Source: CAWAYR01 sp050250955 (GTDB taxonomy: Bacteria > Acidobacteriota > Vicinamibacteria > Vicinamibacterales > UBA2999). From it: DNA of 64,000 bases. The stretch is taken from assembly GCA_050250955.1 (NCBI GenBank), contig JBFWNR010000003.1:434001-498000 (forward strand), written 5' to 3'. The translations under genes were made by a program, and so were the position numbers. Under the pieces are notes generated by a model. It did not search any database. It had not been told where the DNA came from and saw only the letters and a list, made by a program, of their open reading frames with translations. The first letter of the stretch is position 1. Each line of letters starts with the position of its first letter. Below, piece after piece: positions 61,864-64,000 of the stretch.

Positions 61864-64000
61864 GATCGACCTCGTTCGACGGCGGCCCCGCCCCGCCGGT
61901 ACCGCGGGCCCTCACCCGCAGGAAATAGCGACCGGGCGGCGCCGCTCCGGAGATCGCCGTCGCCGTGCCGACGTCGATCGTGGCGATGTCCGACGCTCCC
62001 GCGGTCGAGCCGACTTCCAGCACGTAGCCGGCCGGAGCCGACCCCGGTGGCGGCGTCCAGGCCACGGCGACCACTCCGCCGCTGACCGTGGCCGACAGGG
62101 CCGTCGGCGCCGCCGGTGGCGCCGTGCCGCCGACCGTCACCACGACGTCGTTCGAAGGCGCGCCGACACCGCACGCGGTCCGCCCGGCGACGCGGACGTG
62201 GTAGACACCCGGCGGGGCCACCCCGCTCCACGCGACGGCGGTCGAGCCGGTGTCGAAGGTCGCGAGGTTCGCGAGCCCCGGCGCCGTGCCCGCCGAGAGG
62301 ACGTAGCTGGCCGGCGTGACCGACCCGGCGGGCGGCGTCCACGACAGCGACACGACGCCGTTGCTCACCGCCGCGGCCAAGGTGCCTGGCGAGGAGGTCA
62401 AGCCTATGCATCCCCCGCTGGCGGTCATCACCATGCCGACGTCGTCGGACGCATCGCCGGCGCCGACTGCCGAGACGGCGCGAACGCGCAGCCAGTAGGT
62501 GCCGACCGGCACCCCGGGAGCCGTGAACGACCGCGAGGCGGACAGGGGCAGCACCAGGAGGTCGCCGACGGCCGGCGCCGCGCCCACCTCGAGGACGTGG
62601 CCGATGATCGGCTCGGCCGACGGCGCCGGATCCCATTCCATCAGCAGCGTGCGGCCGGAGGTCCACGCCCGGGGTTTGGGCAGTTTGCCGGGCTTGCCGT
62701 TCGGTACCGCGATGCTCACGGACGACTCCGGGGAGTCGGTGCTCTCGCCGTGTGCGTTGCGGGCCCGGACGCGCGCGTAGTAGGTGCCGCTCGCGGTCAG
62801 CGGCACCGACAGCGAGGTGCCGGCCGTCGTCTGCACCGGCAGGGTCGTCGCCCCCGGCGACGTACCGACGTAGACCGCGTAGCTGGTCGGCGTCGACCCG
62901 GTCGACGCCGCGGTCCAGCTCACTGCCAGGGCCGAACCCGCCCCGGAAACCGTGAGCGTCGTCGGCGGATCGGGCGGTCCCGGCGTCGACGTGACCGCCA
63001 CCCCCACCGTGCGACCGACACTCGACACGCCATCGCCGGCCGAGAGCAGCAGGGTGCCGGTGCCGGTGGCGCCGGTCTCCGGCGTCAGAGTGACCGTGAA
63101 GGTCCGGCTCGTCGCCGCGGTGGCCACCGTGGCGATCGCGATTCCCGCCTGGGCGAGGAGCGCGACGTTGCTGGAACTGCCCGACAGCGCCAGCGTCGTC
63201 CCGGCGGTGTCGATGTCGGTGACCGTGACGGGGAACGACAAGGCCGTCGACACCAGCGTCGACACCGAGGCCGGCACGCCCACGGCGAAGGCGGGTGCGT
63301 CGTCGACGGGCGTCACCGTCAGGACGAACGTCCCGGTTGTGGTCGAGACGCCGTCGCCGACCGAAATGGCGATCGTCGCCTGCCCCGACTGGTTGGCGGC
63401 CGGGGTCACGGTCAGCGTCCGCTGCGCCCCGCTGCCGGCGAGCCCGAGGCCGGAGGGCGGCACCAGCGCGACGTTCCCCGACGTGGCCGACACGGTCAGG
63501 CCCGACAGCGGCGTATCCGGATCGCCGACGGTGAAGTCCACCGCCAGCGCGCCGTCCTCCGCCACGGTGCGCGGAGCGAGCGGACTCAGCGTCGGCGGCA
63601 ACGGCACGACGACGGTCAGGACGAAGGTCGTGACCGCCGTCGCGCTGCCGTCCGAGCCGGTCAGCGTCACCGTCGCCACGCCGGACTGGCCGGCGGCCGG
63701 CGTCATCGTGACCAGCAGCGTGCGGCTGCTGGCGGCGGTGCTCACGACCGTGAAGCCGACGCCTCCCGCCGGCAACAGGGTGGGGTTCGACGAACTCGTC
63801 GACAGGGACAGGGCGCTGCCGGACGTGTCGATGTCGCTGATCGTGACGTTGGTCGTCGCCGCGTTGCCGCTGGCGATGGTCGCCGCCGTCGGCGTCCGTG
63901 CGATCGTCGGCGCGTCGTTGACGGCAGTGACCGTCAGCGTGAACGTGCGCGACGCCGTCAGGGAGCCATCGTTCACCGACACGGTGACCGACGCCGTGCC
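61850..64000 (-). CDS. repeat-domain surface protein, 5' part outside the window
   Basis: The frame is open to the right edge, so only the C-terminal part is visible (over 710 residues). From that edge toward the stop there are at least three cadherin-like or Ig-like domains (SVNDGSLTASRTFTLTVTAV, SDIDTSG-type blocks). Four fibronectin type III domains follow (SYAVYVGTSPG, YYARVRARNAHGESTDSPE, GYVLEVGSTAG, YFLRVRARGTGGAGPPSNEV). No LPxTG or membrane anchor is seen at the C-terminus, which ends NEVDLTVP. It is probably exported and adhesive or structural; ligand unknown. Confidence 0.85.
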   Translation of the reverse strand, partial: GTASVTVSVNDGSLTASRTFTLTVTAVNDAPTIARTPTAATIASGNAATTNVTISDIDTSGSALSLSTSSSNPTLLPAGGVGFTVVSTAASSRTLLVTMTPAAGQSGVATVTLTGSDGSATAVTTFVLTVVVPLPPTLSPLAPRTVAEDGALAVDFTVGDPDTPLSGLTVSATSGNVALVPPSGLGLAGSGAQRTLTVTPAANQSGQATIAISVGDGVSTTTGTFVLTVTPVDDAPAFAVGVPASVSTLVSTALSFPVTVTDIDTAGTTLALSGSSSNVALLAQAGIAIATVATAATSRTFTVTLTPETGATGTGTLLLSAGDGVSSVGRTVGVAVTSTPGPPDPPTTLTVSGAGSALAVSWTAASTGSTPTSYAVYVGTSPGATTLPVQTTAGTSLSVPLTASGTYYARVRARNAHGESTDSPESSVSIAVPNGKPGKLPKPRAWTSGRTLLMEWDPAPSAEPIIGHVLEVGAAPAVGDLLVLPLSASRSFTAPGVPVGTYWLRVRAVSAVGAGDASDDVGMVMTASGGCIGLTSSPGTLAAAVSNGVVSLSWTPPAGSVTPASYVLSAGTAPGLANLATFDTGSTAVAWSGVAPPGVYHVRVAGRTACGVGAPSNDVVVTVGGTAPPAAPTALSATVSGGVVAVAWTPPPGSAPAGYVLEVGSTAGASDIATIDVGTATAISGAAPPGRYFLRVRARGTGGAGPPSNEVDLTVP

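Overview
The window is a GC-rich (by eye close to 70%) chromosomal segment from a Gram-negative, respiring bacterium. LPS-type export (Wzm/Wzt), a heptose nucleotidyltransferase, alternative complex III plus a cbb3 oxidase, a Sec-type SelD and a PQQ dehydrogenase together suggest a soil-type Acidobacteriota (Vicinamibacteria-like). That placement is inference; no 16S gene is present. I see no tRNA, rRNA, insertion sequence, prophage or CRISPR array.

Region 1 (1-2.3 kb) holds two coupled genes of unknown function, both with N-terminal export signals. Region 2 (2.5-18.6 kb) is one tightly packed 14-gene respiratory operon. It encodes a fused CcoN-CcoO cbb3 oxidase, CcoQ, a mono-haem CcoP, the assembly set CcoG/FixH/CcoI/CcoS, alternative complex III ActA-F, and a SafE/CcoH-like protein. 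Quinol oxidation by ActABCDEF and O2 reduction by cbb3 are thus co-expressed, with no bc1 complex in sight. Region 3 (18.7-31.8 kb) has an exported protein of unknown function, then housekeeping genes: serS, galU, an FmdB-type zinc ribbon, a DUF885 protein, rsmI, glmU, glmS, a UvrD/PcrA helicase and a small lipoprotein.

Region 4 (31.8-40.1 kb) is the replication-origin neighbourhood. gyrA, gyrB, dnaN and dnaA lie on the minus strand. DnaA-box-like sites lie on both sides of dnaA, and an AT-rich stretch lies between dnaA and dnaN. Region 5 (40.0-48.8 kb) runs on the plus strand away from the origin: rpmH-rnpA-yidD-yidC-jag-mnmE-mnmG-rsmG-parA-parB. A perfect palindromic parS lies inside mnmG and a degenerate one sits at the parA promoter. 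Region 6 (48.8-51.9 kb) has a PQQ-dependent dehydrogenase overlapping parB, and selD. selD carries an in-frame TGA at codon 17 followed by a SECIS-like hairpin, so the selenophosphate synthetase is itself a selenoprotein. Region 7 (51.9-58.2 kb) is an F-ATP synthase cluster (b', b, delta, alpha, gamma, beta, epsilon) without subunits a and c. Region 8 (58.2-64 kb) has Wzm/Wzt, a heptose-1-phosphate adenylyltransferase, an exported bicupin, and the C-terminal part of a large repeat-domain surface protein that runs off the right edge.

A recurring oddity is an intergenic octamer repeat, (CTAGCCGC)n or its complement. It occurs in at least seven gaps between 28.6 and 60.6 kb, often directly before a start codon that has no Shine-Dalgarno sequence.
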